Shown: positions 14,795 through 21,906 of the stretch, piece by piece
Layout of the letters: each line of letters begins with the position of its first letter
Numbering within the stretch: position 1 is the first letter of the stretch
From: an uncultured Oscillospiraceae bacterium
GTDB lineage: Bacteria; Bacillota; Clostridia; Oscillospirales; Oscillospiraceae
DNA: 33,548 nt
Direction: 5' to 3'
NCBI GenBank assembly: GCA_910578735.1
Contig: CAJTSQ010000027.1
Span: 1-33,548, forward strand
Notes under the pieces: generated by a model
Database searches by the model: none
What the model was told of the DNA's origin: nothing
Seen by the model: only the letters and a program-made list of their open reading frames with translations
Translations under genes and position numbers: made by a program

Positions 14795-14835
14795 AACAGG
14801 AACGGCATGACGCTGCTCATGCCGTTCCTGTTTTT
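14795..14835 (+). terminator. rho-independent terminator of spoVT
   Basis: Perfect 16-base arms AACAGGAACGGCATGA / TCATGCCGTTCCTGTT, 6-base loop, T run 14831-14835. It begins at the base after the stop codon. The convergent GtrA gene may share it. Confidence 0.92.
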
Positions 14836-14851
14836 GTCTGCTCATTTGCGG

Positions 14852-15265
14852 TTACCGCGTTCCCGTCCCTTTGAATACCAGCAGGCCGGTCAAGTAGTTC
14901 ACCACTACCACCACGATGGAAACCAGCAGCTTCGCGAACAGAGAGTTTACCCGCAGCGCGGTAATCAGCAGCAGAAGTAGCACCGTCTCCAGCCCGAGGG
15001 AGAACAGTCTGGACAGGACGAACCGGCCGGCCTCCTTCCAGCCCCGGCTGGCGGTGGAACGGTAGACCCAGGCGCCGTTGGCCAGATAGGAGAAGGCCAC
15101 GGCTGCCGCCCAGGCGATCACGTTGCCGGCCGTGTAATGCAGAGTAAGCAGCTCTGTCAGCAGGGCGTACAGGATGTAGTTAATCAGCATGGTCATGCAG
15201 CCGACGGCCAGATAGGCCAGCTGCTCCCGGTGGGTGACCATAAACGCGCGAATTTTTCCCGTCAT
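14852..15265 (-). CDS. GtrA family membrane protein
   Basis: 137 residues from the ATG at 15265 (GGAGG 7 bases upstream). Four hydrophobic segments, with the family pattern LAYLAVGCMTMLINYILYALL and AFSYLANGAWVYR; the C-terminus ends KLLVSIVVVVVNYLTGLLVF. GtrA-like proteins are thought to help move lipid-linked sugars across the membrane for teichoic-acid or polysaccharide glycosylation. No glycosyltransferase partner is adjacent; the nearest sugar gene is the dehydratase 800 bases away on the other strand. Family certain, substrate unknown. Confidence 0.85.
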   Translation of the reverse strand: MTGKIRAFMVTHREQLAYLAVGCMTMLINYILYALLTELLTLHYTAGNVIAWAAAVAFSYLANGAWVYRSTASRGWKEAGRFVLSRLFSLGLETVLLLLLITALRVNSLFAKLLVSIVVVVVNYLTGLLVFKGTGTR

Positions 15266-15427
15266 GGGCGTCCTCCAATAGTTGTACATGAAAAGCAGCG
15301 GATTTGCTCAACCGTCAGAAGGATATCACAAAAACCGGGATGGTTCAATACCTGAGCGGATTTTTCAAGGATGGTTGACGTTCCCGATTATTGAGTATAC
15401 GGAATGCACATTGGGTACACTTCAGGG

Positions 15428-15461
15428 TTAAACGAAAATTAAACGCAAAAACATATATAAT
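15428..15461 (+). promoter_or_regulatory. direct repeats upstream of a TATAAT box, transporter gene leader
   Basis: TTAAACG at 15428-15434 and again at 15439-15445, 11 bases apart (about one helical turn), then TATAAT at 15456-15461. No good -35 box fits this -10, which would suit an activator-dependent promoter. The role is inferred. Confidence 0.4.
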
Positions 15462-15468
15462 TATCCAA

Positions 15469-15535
15469 CAGGACATTGCTGTCCTGCGGTCAGTGTTATG
15501 TTCCTTGAGGACCGGAAGGTTCGATAGACCCTTCC
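15469..15535 (+). other. two small hairpins in the transporter gene leader
   Basis: CAGGAC-ATTGCT-GTCCTG at 15469-15486 and GGAAGG-10 bases-CCTTCC at 15514-15535, both between the TATAAT box and the start codon at 15562. I do not recognise a known riboswitch. Neither is followed by a T run. Confidence 0.35.
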
Positions 15536-15561
15536 ACAGTAGAAGAAAGGAGTAAGAGGAG

Positions 15562-16962
15562 ATGAGCATGGAATCTAACAAGAAGGTAAAAAAGAAGAGG
15601 GAATTTCCCCATGCGTTCGTCATTTTGTTTGCCATTCTGGCACTCATGACCATTTTGACCTGGGTACTGCCCGCCGGGCAGTACGACATGGTGGAAGTCA
15701 ACGGCGTTTCAGCGGTGGATCCAGACAGCTTCCACTATGTGGAGAACACGCCTGTGGGCTTTTTCGATTTCTTTAAAGCCATTCCCCTGGGCATTCAGAA
15801 CGGGATTGCGCTGATCTGTATGATCCTGACCATTGGCGCGTCCATCGGTTTGATAGACAGCACTGGCGCCATTCGCGCCGCGCTGGTTTCGCTGACCAAA
15901 AAACTGGGGGATAAGAGCGGCAGAATCGTTCTGGCCGGTATGATGATCTTCTTCCTGTGCATTGGCGCGTTCCCCTCCATGCTGGAAGGCTCGATCCCCT
16001 TTGTCCCCATTGGCGTGGCTGTGGCCCTGATGCTGGGCTATGACGTGGTTACAGGTGTGGCCATTGTCTTTGTGGCCGACATTGTCGGCTGGGCCGCCGG
16101 GCCCACCAACCTGTACACCGTGGGCAACGCCCAGAGCATCGGTGGCCTGGAGCTGTTCTCGGGTATCGGCTATCGTATGCTGTCCCTGGTGGTGCTGGGT
16201 GCCATTGCCATTTGGTTTGTGCTGCGCTATGCCGAGCGGGTGAAGCGTGACCCCTCCAAGGGCATTATGTACGGCGAGGACTATTCCGACCTGAAAAGTG
16301 CCTCTGACGCACAGCTGGAGTTTACCCTTCGGCGCAAGCTGATTCTGGTCGTGTTTGTGGTCACCATCATCCTGGTGGTCTACGGCAGCCTGGAGTGGGG
16401 CTGGGGCCTGTTTGATATGGCGGCCATGTATTTGATTTGCGGCATTGCGTGCGGCCTGATTGCCGGCTTCAGCGGCGGAAAAATTGCGGACGGACTGCTG
16501 GCCGGCGCACAGTCGGTGTTTATTGCCGCTATGGCGATCGGCCTGGCCCGGGGCATCTCCATCGTTATGGACAACGGCCAGATTACCTACACCATCGTAC
16601 ATGCCCTGGTGAACCTGGTGGCCGGCCTGCCCGCCGCCATTACCGGCGTGGCTATGCTGGTAGTTCAGACAGTACTGAATTTCTTTATTCCCTCCGGCAG
16701 CAGCCAGGCGCTGGTTACGATGCCGATCCTGATGCCTATGGCGGAAATCGTGGGCATCAGCAAGCAGATGACCATACTCTCCTTCCAGTTCGGCGACGGC
16801 CTGAGCAACCTGGGCTTCCCCACCATGGGCGCGTTGATTGCCTGTCTGTCCTACGCCCGCATCCCCTTCAACAAGTGGTTCAAATTTATCCTTCCGTTCC
16901 TGGGAATTGCCTACGCCGCCTGTGCGGTACTGATTGTAATATCCTCGTTTATTGGCTACTGA
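15562..16962 (+). CDS. YfcC family transporter, probable imidazole-substrate carrier
   Basis: 466 residues with about 12 membrane segments, in the YfcC/DcuC (ArsB-NhaD-related) group of secondary carriers. Typical features are the start FPHAFVILFAILALMTILTW followed by VLPAGQYD, the repeat-end motifs GAFPSMLEGSIPFVPI and FFIPSGSSQALVTMPIL, and the loop QFGDGLSNLGFPTMG. Members of this group are annotated as C4-dicarboxylate, arginine/ornithine or peptide carriers; specificity cannot be read from sequence. The ribosome site is AAGGAG, 9 bases off. The gene lies 67 bases ahead of the ammonia-lyase homologue, with no terminator between, so it most likely imports that enzyme's substrate. Confidence 0.85.
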   Translation: MSMESNKKVKKKREFPHAFVILFAILALMTILTWVLPAGQYDMVEVNGVSAVDPDSFHYVENTPVGFFDFFKAIPLGIQNGIALICMILTIGASIGLIDSTGAIRAALVSLTKKLGDKSGRIVLAGMMIFFLCIGAFPSMLEGSIPFVPIGVAVALMLGYDVVTGVAIVFVADIVGWAAGPTNLYTVGNAQSIGGLELFSGIGYRMLSLVVLGAIAIWFVLRYAERVKRDPSKGIMYGEDYSDLKSASDAQLEFTLRRKLILVVFVVTIILVVYGSLEWGWGLFDMAAMYLICGIACGLIAGFSGGKIADGLLAGAQSVFIAAMAIGLARGISIVMDNGQITYTIVHALVNLVAGLPAAITGVAMLVVQTVLNFFIPSGSSQALVTMPILMPMAEIVGISKQMTILSFQFGDGLSNLGFPTMGALIACLSYARIPFNKWFKFILPFLGIAYAACAVLIVISSFIGY

Positions 16963-17029
16963 TTTTCCGAGCGCACCAGATATGGCGGCCCTGTGGCCGC
17001 TGGAAATAAAACAGGAGGTGTTGTTTGCT

Positions 17030-18565
17030 ATGCAGACAGAGAAAAAAAGCCTGGTTTTAGGAGCGCCTATTACCCTGGAGGACTTTGTCTCCGTGGCCCG
17101 GTTCGGGCGGAAGGTAGAGTTTTCTCCCGCGTATGCGGAGCGGGTAAACCGATCCCGGGCTCTGGTGGAGCAGTGGGTGGAGGAGGAGCGGGTGATGTAT
17201 GGCGTCACCACCGGCCTGGGCATTCTGTGTACCAAGGCCATCAGTAAGGATGAGACCGTCCAGCTCCAGGAAAACATCATTCTGTCTCACTCCGTCTCGG
17301 TGGGTGAGCCTCTGAGCGTGGAGCGGGTGCGGGGCATCATGCTCATGGTGCTGCAAAACCTGGGCCAGGGCTACAGCGGCGCGCGGATGTGCGTGCTGGA
17401 AAAGTACCGGGATTTCCTCAACACCGGCCTGACCCCTTACGCCCCCGGCGACGGCAGCGTGGGCTACCTCTCCCCCGAGGCCCACATAGCCCTGGTGCTG
17501 CTGGGCCGGGGCAAGGCCTACTACAAGGGCGAGCTGCTGGAGGGGGCCGAGGCCCTGAAACGGGCCGGGCTGGAGCCCATGGAGCTCAACGCCAAGGAGG
17601 GGCTTCCCCTGACGTCGGGCACCACCTCCGCCACCGCCATGGCGGCCCTGGCGCTGTATGATATGCTCAACGCCGCCAAGTCCGCCGACATCGTGGGGGC
17701 CATGTCTCTGGAGGCGCTGAAAGGAGTTATCAACGCCTTTGATCCCCGGGTGATGGCGGTCCGGCCCCATCCGGACCAGGGCAGAGCGGCGGAAAACGTA
17801 CGGCGGATCCTGAAGGGCTCGGGCATCATAGAGAAGTATGCGGGCAGCCGGGTGCAGGACGCGCTGTCTCTGCGGTGCATCCCCCAGCTTCACGGCGCGG
17901 CCCGGAAGACCCTGGAGGATGCCAAAAGAACTGTCGAGATCGAGATGAACGCCTGCTGTGACAACCCCATCCTCTGGCCGGAGGCAGGCAATGAGGCGGT
18001 AATCTCCGCCTGCAACGCCGACTCGGCCTATGTGGGCATGGAGATGGACAGCGCCTGCATCGCCGCCGTGGGCCTGGCGAAAATGAGCGAGCGGCGCAAC
18101 AACCGCATCATCGACGGCTCCATCTCCGGCTACCCCTACTTCTGCATCAAGGAGCCGGGGCTGAACTCCGGCCTGATGATTCCTCAGTACGCCCAGGCCG
18201 GCCTTCTGAACGAGATGCGTATGCTGGCCACTCCCTCCACCATCGACAACACCCCCACCTGCGGCAACCAGGAGGACTATGTGGCCATGGGCTACAACGC
18301 CTGCAAGAAGGCGGGTCCCATGGCGGAGAAGCTGGAGTACATACTGGCCATCGAGCTGCTTAGTGTCTATGAGGTGCAGCAGTTTGTGGACCCGGAGGTG
18401 AGCCGGGCTCCCGCCACCGCGGCGGTGCTGGCTGAGATCGGCAGGACGGTCCCGGTGATGGAGAAGGACATGTTTCTCCACCCCTACATTGAGTACCTGA
18501 AGGATTACATCCATTCCGGCGGGCTGATCCGTACCGCTGAAACTGTGACAGGAGCGCTGAGTTGA
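17030..18565 (+). CDS. histidine ammonia-lyase homologue lacking the MIO triad (candidate ergothionase-type lyase)
   Basis: 511 residues from the ATG at 17030 (AGGAGGTG 9 bases upstream). The fold is clearly that of aromatic amino-acid ammonia-lyases, but the Ala-Ser-Gly that cyclises to the MIO electrophile is gone: where HutH reads GSVGASGDLAPLAH, this protein reads GSVGYLSPEAH (142-152), three residues shorter. Two further residues that serve MIO chemistry are changed: the Asn of LLNGT is Ser196, and the Tyr of DPYSLRC is Leu279 (DALSLRC). Kept are Tyr57 (MYG), the HAL-type His87 (LSH), Arg282 and Glu415 (GNQED), which bind the imidazole and carboxylate in HutH. Ergothionase of Treponema denticola is a known MIO-free member that releases trimethylamine from ergothioneine. 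A similar betaine substrate fits; plain histidine does not. No hutU, hutI or ftcD is present. Confidence 0.8.
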   Translation: MQTEKKSLVLGAPITLEDFVSVARFGRKVEFSPAYAERVNRSRALVEQWVEEERVMYGVTTGLGILCTKAISKDETVQLQENIILSHSVSVGEPLSVERVRGIMLMVLQNLGQGYSGARMCVLEKYRDFLNTGLTPYAPGDGSVGYLSPEAHIALVLLGRGKAYYKGELLEGAEALKRAGLEPMELNAKEGLPLTSGTTSATAMAALALYDMLNAAKSADIVGAMSLEALKGVINAFDPRVMAVRPHPDQGRAAENVRRILKGSGIIEKYAGSRVQDALSLRCIPQLHGAARKTLEDAKRTVEIEMNACCDNPILWPEAGNEAVISACNADSAYVGMEMDSACIAAVGLAKMSERRNNRIIDGSISGYPYFCIKEPGLNSGLMIPQYAQAGLLNEMRMLATPSTIDNTPTCGNQEDYVAMGYNACKKAGPMAEKLEYILAIELLSVYEVQQFVDPEVSRAPATAAVLAEIGRTVPVMEKDMFLHPYIEYLKDYIHSGGLIRTAETVTGALS

Positions 18566-18588
18566 GATAAAATTTGTTTCTCCTCATC

Positions 18589-18623
18589 CGCCGCCCGCGC
18601 CTTCTGCGGGCGGCGCCTTTTTT
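18589..18623 (+). terminator. rho-independent terminator of the lyase gene
   Basis: CGCCGCCCGC, 7-base loop, GCGGGCGGCG, then CC and six T (18618-18623), 23 bases past the lyase stop. Confidence 0.9.
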
Positions 18624-18624
18624 C

Positions 18625-18653
18625 TTGACTTTTCGACGGTTTGGACCTAAACT
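18625..18653 (+). promoter_or_regulatory. promoter of rpoN
   Basis: TTGACT (18625-18630), 17 bases, TAAACT (18648-18653), 26 bases ahead of the start, directly behind the lyase terminator. Confidence 0.6.
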
Positions 18654-18679
18654 GTACTGGAGAGAAAGGGGGCCCGCCC

Positions 18680-20035
18680 ATGGAGCTGCAACAGACACAG
18701 ACCCAGAAATTGAGCCAGCGGCAGCTGTACAGCGTGGAGCTGCTGCGGCTGAGTACGCTGGAGCTGGAGACCTATGTCCGGGACCTGGCCCAGGAGAATC
18801 CGGTGATTGAGGTGGAGGACCCTGTGTCCGCGCCCCGCGTCCCGGAGCAGGAGGAATTCCTCAGCCGCCTGCGCTGGCTGGAGGACAACGACAGCCAGAA
18901 CTGGTTCTACCAGCGCATCAACGACGAGGAGCTGGACCCGCTGGCCCGGGTGGGCACCGGCGGCGGCCTGGAGGAGACGCTGGTCAGCTTCCTTTCCCGC
19001 CAGCTGGACCGGCTGAGGCTGGCGGATGAGGACCGGCGGCTTGTGGAGTATCTGATCCGCTGCCTGGAGGACGACGGCTATCTGCGCACCCCGCTGAAGG
19101 AGCTGTCCCGCCAGGGAGAGATCCCCCTGCCCAGCCTGGAGCGGGCGCTGGCTTTGCTTCAGACCCTGGAGCCGGCGGGGGTGGGGGCGGCAGACCTGTC
19201 CCAGTGCCTGGAGCTTCAGCTGGAGCGAATCGGCGAGACCGGCCCCGCCCTGGCCATCGTCCGCGATCACCTGGACCTGCTGGCCCGGCGGCACTTCCGG
19301 GCCCTGGCCTCCAGGCTGGGGATTACCGTGGAGCAGGTGGAGGAGGCCCAACGGGTCATCCGGGAGCTGGAGCCCCGGCCCGGGGCGGTTTTTCAGCGTG
19401 TGGAGCAGGTCCACTACCCCCAGCCGGACCTGGTGGTGGAGGAGCGGGAGGGCCGGCTCACGGTCCGGGCCCTCCGGGGGGAGCGCCCGCCCTTCCGGGT
19501 GAGCCTGTATTACAGGAACCTGCTGGCCCAGACAGAGGACAGGGAGGTACGGGAGTACCTTACGGAAAAGCTGCGGCAGGCGGAGAACGTGCTGTGGGCG
19601 GCGGGACAGCGAGACAGCACCCTGCTGCGGTGCGCCCAGGTTGTACTCCAGCGGCAGAGCCGTTTTTTCCGGGAGGGGCCGGAGGCCCTGCTCCCCCTGC
19701 GGATGGCCGAGGTGGCCCAGGCGCTGGAGCTCCACGAGTCCACCGTCAGCCGGGCGGTGCGGGAGAAGTATATCCAGTGCCCCCAGGGACTGTTTCCCCT
19801 GAGCTATTTCTTCTCCCGGGCCGCCGGAACGGGGGAGGGGGCCAGCCCCAGCGGCACTGCGGCCCGAAAGCTGCTGCTCCGGCTGATTGACATCGAGGAC
19901 AAGAAAAAGCCTCTGTCCGACCAGCAGCTGTGCCAGCATATGGCCCGGGAGGGTTGTCCCGTCTCCCGCCGCACTGTGGCCAAGTACCGGGAGGAGCTGG
20001 GCGTCCCGGCGGCGGCCGGCCGGCGGGCGAAATGA
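18680..20035 (+). CDS. rpoN: RNA polymerase sigma-54 factor
   Basis: 451 residues from the ATG at 18680. Region I is Gln/Leu-rich (MELQQTQTQKLSQRQLY...LSTLELETYV) and contacts activators. The core-binding region spans about 90-300 (LEDDGYL, LEPAGVGAADLSQCLELQL, LEPRPG). A helix-turn-helix for the -12 element follows (MAEVAQALELHESTVSRAV), and the RpoN box for the -24 element is present as SRRTVAKYRE at 429-438. The acidic region II is short, as in many Firmicutes. No sigma-54 activator (bEBP) gene or obvious -24/-12 promoter lies in the window, so target genes are elsewhere. Single-gene unit with its own promoter and terminator. Confidence 0.93.
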   Translation: MELQQTQTQKLSQRQLYSVELLRLSTLELETYVRDLAQENPVIEVEDPVSAPRVPEQEEFLSRLRWLEDNDSQNWFYQRINDEELDPLARVGTGGGLEETLVSFLSRQLDRLRLADEDRRLVEYLIRCLEDDGYLRTPLKELSRQGEIPLPSLERALALLQTLEPAGVGAADLSQCLELQLERIGETGPALAIVRDHLDLLARRHFRALASRLGITVEQVEEAQRVIRELEPRPGAVFQRVEQVHYPQPDLVVEEREGRLTVRALRGERPPFRVSLYYRNLLAQTEDREVREYLTEKLRQAENVLWAAGQRDSTLLRCAQVVLQRQSRFFREGPEALLPLRMAEVAQALELHESTVSRAVREKYIQCPQGLFPLSYFFSRAAGTGEGASPSGTAARKLLLRLIDIEDKKKPLSDQQLCQHMAREGCPVSRRTVAKYREELGVPAAAGRRAK

Positions 20036-20055
20036 GGAGAACGGAGAAAAATTGG

Positions 20056-20095
20056 CACCGTCGCAGAGGAATATTCCCATGCGGCGGTGTTTTTT
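20056..20095 (+). terminator. rho-independent terminator of rpoN
   Basis: CACCGTCGC (20056-20064) pairs with GCGGCGGTG (20081-20089) through one G-U pair, followed by six T. Confidence 0.85.
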
Positions 20096-20110
20096 CGTCC
20101 AGTTTTTGGC

Positions 20111-20139
20111 TTGCGTCCCGGTAAATCCTGTGCTATACT
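20111..20139 (+). promoter_or_regulatory. promoter of the ParB-like/phosphoesterase operon
   Basis: TTGCGT (20111-20116), 17 bases, TATACT (20134-20139) with an extended TG before the -10. Confidence 0.7.
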
Positions 20140-20194
20140 GCTGACCTGACTAGAGATGGTCAATCAACCCTTCTGATATGAGGAGGTGCGTTTT

Positions 20195-21025
20195 ATGTAT
20201 CAAGAGGAGTACCGAAAGGCCCGTCAAATGGGGCTGAAGGAGGCAAAATTCTGCCAGAGCAAAGGGGTCTCCCCCTATTTGCCGGTGCTGGATGAGATAT
20301 TGGCTGTGGAGTCCACCTGCGGTGAGGTGGATCTTGGGCTGGTGGACGTGCCCATGGAGCTGATTGTGGGCACCCGGTCCGCCGGGCGCAGTCAGGCCAT
20401 GTCCCACAGCTTTATGCCGCTGATGGCGGAGGACTCGGAGTTTGCCGCCAAGTGGGTGACCCTGTGCCGGGCCCACATGGAAGAGGGCATCAGCGACCCC
20501 ATCAAGGTCTATGAGTATATGCATACATTTTATGTGGTGGAAGGGCACAAGCGGGTGAGCGTCCTGCGCTACTTCGGCGCGGTGAGCATCCCGGCCTATG
20601 TCACCCGGGTCCTGCCCGCCAGAGACGGCTCCAAGGCCAGCAACATCTACTATGAGTATGTGGATTTCTACCGGCTGTCCGGGGTCAATTACCTGTGGTT
20701 CAGCGCGGTGGGCCGGTTTGCCCGTCTTCAGGCGGCGGTGGGCAAGGGGCCGGAGGAGCTTTGGACCGAGGAGGACCGCCGCAAGTTTTACAGTTTTTAC
20801 CACGGCTTTACCACCCTCTATGGGGACAAGAGCGCCAAGGACCTGGCCGGGCGGATGACAACCGGAGACGCCATACTCCTGTACCTGGATTTGTTTGAGT
20901 ATGACCAGGTGAAGAACTACAGTCAAGGCCAGCTGAAGGCCGGTTTCCAGCAGCTCCACAAGGCCTTTTCCGTCAAGAAGACCCTTCCGGACCTGAATCC
21001 GCTGAAAGGACTGTTGGGCCGATGA
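20195..21025 (+). CDS. ParB N-terminal-like domain protein
   Basis: 276 residues from the ATG at 20195 (AGGAGG 8 bases upstream). The central part IKVYEYMHTFYVVEGHKRVS, VLRYFGAVSIPAYVTRVLP is a ParB/sulfiredoxin-like motif (the EGHKR segment corresponds to the ENxxR-type loop). No helix-turn-helix or second ParB domain follows, and there is no parA, so chromosome partition is unlikely. I associate this domain with a clostridial family of cytosolic proteins, some fused to BMP-type binding domains. It overlaps the phosphoesterase start by 4 bases (ATGA), so the two products are probably made in equal amounts and may act on the same nucleotide substrate. Confidence 0.65.
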   Translation: MYQEEYRKARQMGLKEAKFCQSKGVSPYLPVLDEILAVESTCGEVDLGLVDVPMELIVGTRSAGRSQAMSHSFMPLMAEDSEFAAKWVTLCRAHMEEGISDPIKVYEYMHTFYVVEGHKRVSVLRYFGAVSIPAYVTRVLPARDGSKASNIYYEYVDFYRLSGVNYLWFSAVGRFARLQAAVGKGPEELWTEEDRRKFYSFYHGFTTLYGDKSAKDLAGRMTTGDAILLYLDLFEYDQVKNYSQGQLKAGFQQLHKAFSVKKTLPDLNPLKGLLGR

Positions 21026-21615
21026 AAATTTTGGCGTTGTCCGACCAGGAATGCCTTGGCCTGTGGGATTACTTTGACCCCAAGCGGCTGGAGGGGGTGG
21101 ACCTGATCCTCTCCTGCGGAGACCTGGACCCCCGGTATCTGTCCTTTATTGCCACCTTTGCCCACGCGCCGGTGCTCTATGTCCACGGCAATCACGACGA
21201 CCGCTACGCCGATGTCCCCCCGGAGGGCTGCGTGTGCGTGGAGGACCAGATCTACACCTGCAAGGGGGTGCGCATTTTGGGCCTTGGAGGCTCTGTGCGC
21301 TACAAAAACAAGGGAGAGCATCAGTATACCCAGCGGCAGATGGACTGGCGGGTGTGGAAGCAGAAGCTGGCGCTCAGGCGCCGGGGCGGGTTTGACATCC
21401 TGCTGACCCATGCGCCGGCCTATGGGCTGAACGACGGAGACGATCTGGCTCATATGGGGTTTGAGGCCTTCAACACCCTGATGGAGCGCTATCAGCCCCG
21501 CTACTTTGTCCATGGCCACGTGCACATGAACTATGGCCAGGAGTATCCCCGCCTATCCAGTTACCGGCAGACCAAGGTAATCAACGCCTATGAATTTTAC
21601 ACGTTTGAATATTAA
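21022..21615 (+). CDS. metallophosphoesterase
   Basis: 197 residues, calcineurin-like fold. Metal motifs in order: LSDQE (Asp8), CGDLD (33-36), VHGNHDD (56-59), LTHAP (128-132) and HGHVH (164-168). The first motif is usually Asp-x-His; here the His position is Glu10, a deviation that may alter metal choice. The rest is complete, so activity is expected, probably on a cyclic dinucleotide, nucleotide or phosphodiester. Start and stop overlap with the ParB-like gene mark a two-gene operon closed by the terminator at 21619-21667. Confidence 0.85.
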   Translation: MKILALSDQECLGLWDYFDPKRLEGVDLILSCGDLDPRYLSFIATFAHAPVLYVHGNHDDRYADVPPEGCVCVEDQIYTCKGVRILGLGGSVRYKNKGEHQYTQRQMDWRVWKQKLALRRRGGFDILLTHAPAYGLNDGDDLAHMGFEAFNTLMERYQPRYFVHGHVHMNYGQEYPRLSSYRQTKVINAYEFYTFEY

Positions 21616-21618
21616 ATT

Positions 21619-21667
21619 GGCGGGTCCGGGACTCCTTTTCACAGGAGGTCCCGGACCCGCCATGTTT
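21619..21667 (+). terminator. terminator shared by the phosphoesterase and DUF1540 genes
   Basis: Perfect 14-base arms GGCGGGTCCGGGAC / GTCCCGGACCCGCC with a 15-base loop, followed by ATGTTTT. It lies between two convergent genes. Confidence 0.85.
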
Positions 21668-21678
21668 TCGGTTCGTTC

Positions 21679-21852
21679 TCAGCGGGCGCCCAGCTTGAAG
21701 GAGGCGCACTCAGTGCCCTCGCACTTGGTGGGGGCGCAGTCGCAGCAGCCCACCTTGATGGACTCCAGGGAGCAGCAGTTCTGCGCGCCGGAGTGGTAGG
21801 CGCAGGTGTCCACGGTACATTTGATGCTGGTGTTGCAGGTTTTATTGTTCAT
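21679..21852 (-). CDS. DUF1540 Cys-rich small protein
   Basis: 57 residues from the ATG at 21852, with AAAGGAGGG about 9 bases upstream; stop TGA at 21681-21679. Ten Cys: KTCNTSIKCTVDTCAYH, QNCCSL, VGCCDCAPTKCEGTECASF. The pattern C-x5-C-x4-C-x2-H and the later CCxC/TxCxSF blocks are those of DUF1540, a clostridial family that probably binds zinc or iron; function unknown. It follows the DUF2238-like gene by 54 bases on the same strand and may be cotranscribed, though it has its own strong ribosome site. Confidence 0.88.
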   Translation of the reverse strand: MNNKTCNTSIKCTVDTCAYHSGAQNCCSLESIKVGCCDCAPTKCEGTECASFKLGAR

Positions 21853-21906
21853 TGCAGTAAACCCTCCTTTGGTTGGATGGGTTTAGTATGGACCGGGCGG
21901 CCAGGA

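Noticed and set aside
15469..15535. Riboswitch in the transporter leader
   Set aside because: Two short hairpins only; none of the conserved cores I know and no attached terminator.
15709..17280. 523-codon open frame on the minus strand opposite the transporter
   Set aside because: Asn/His/Gln-rich low-quality sequence mirroring membrane-protein codons; no ribosome site.
17030..18565. Plain histidine ammonia-lyase (hutH) annotation
   Set aside because: The MIO-forming Ala-Ser-Gly is missing along with two MIO-assisting residues, so ordinary histidine deamination is not supported by the sequence.
18647..20080. 477-codon open frame opposite rpoN
   Set aside because: Mirror of the rpoN codons; Leu/Gln/Pro-rich, no start signal.
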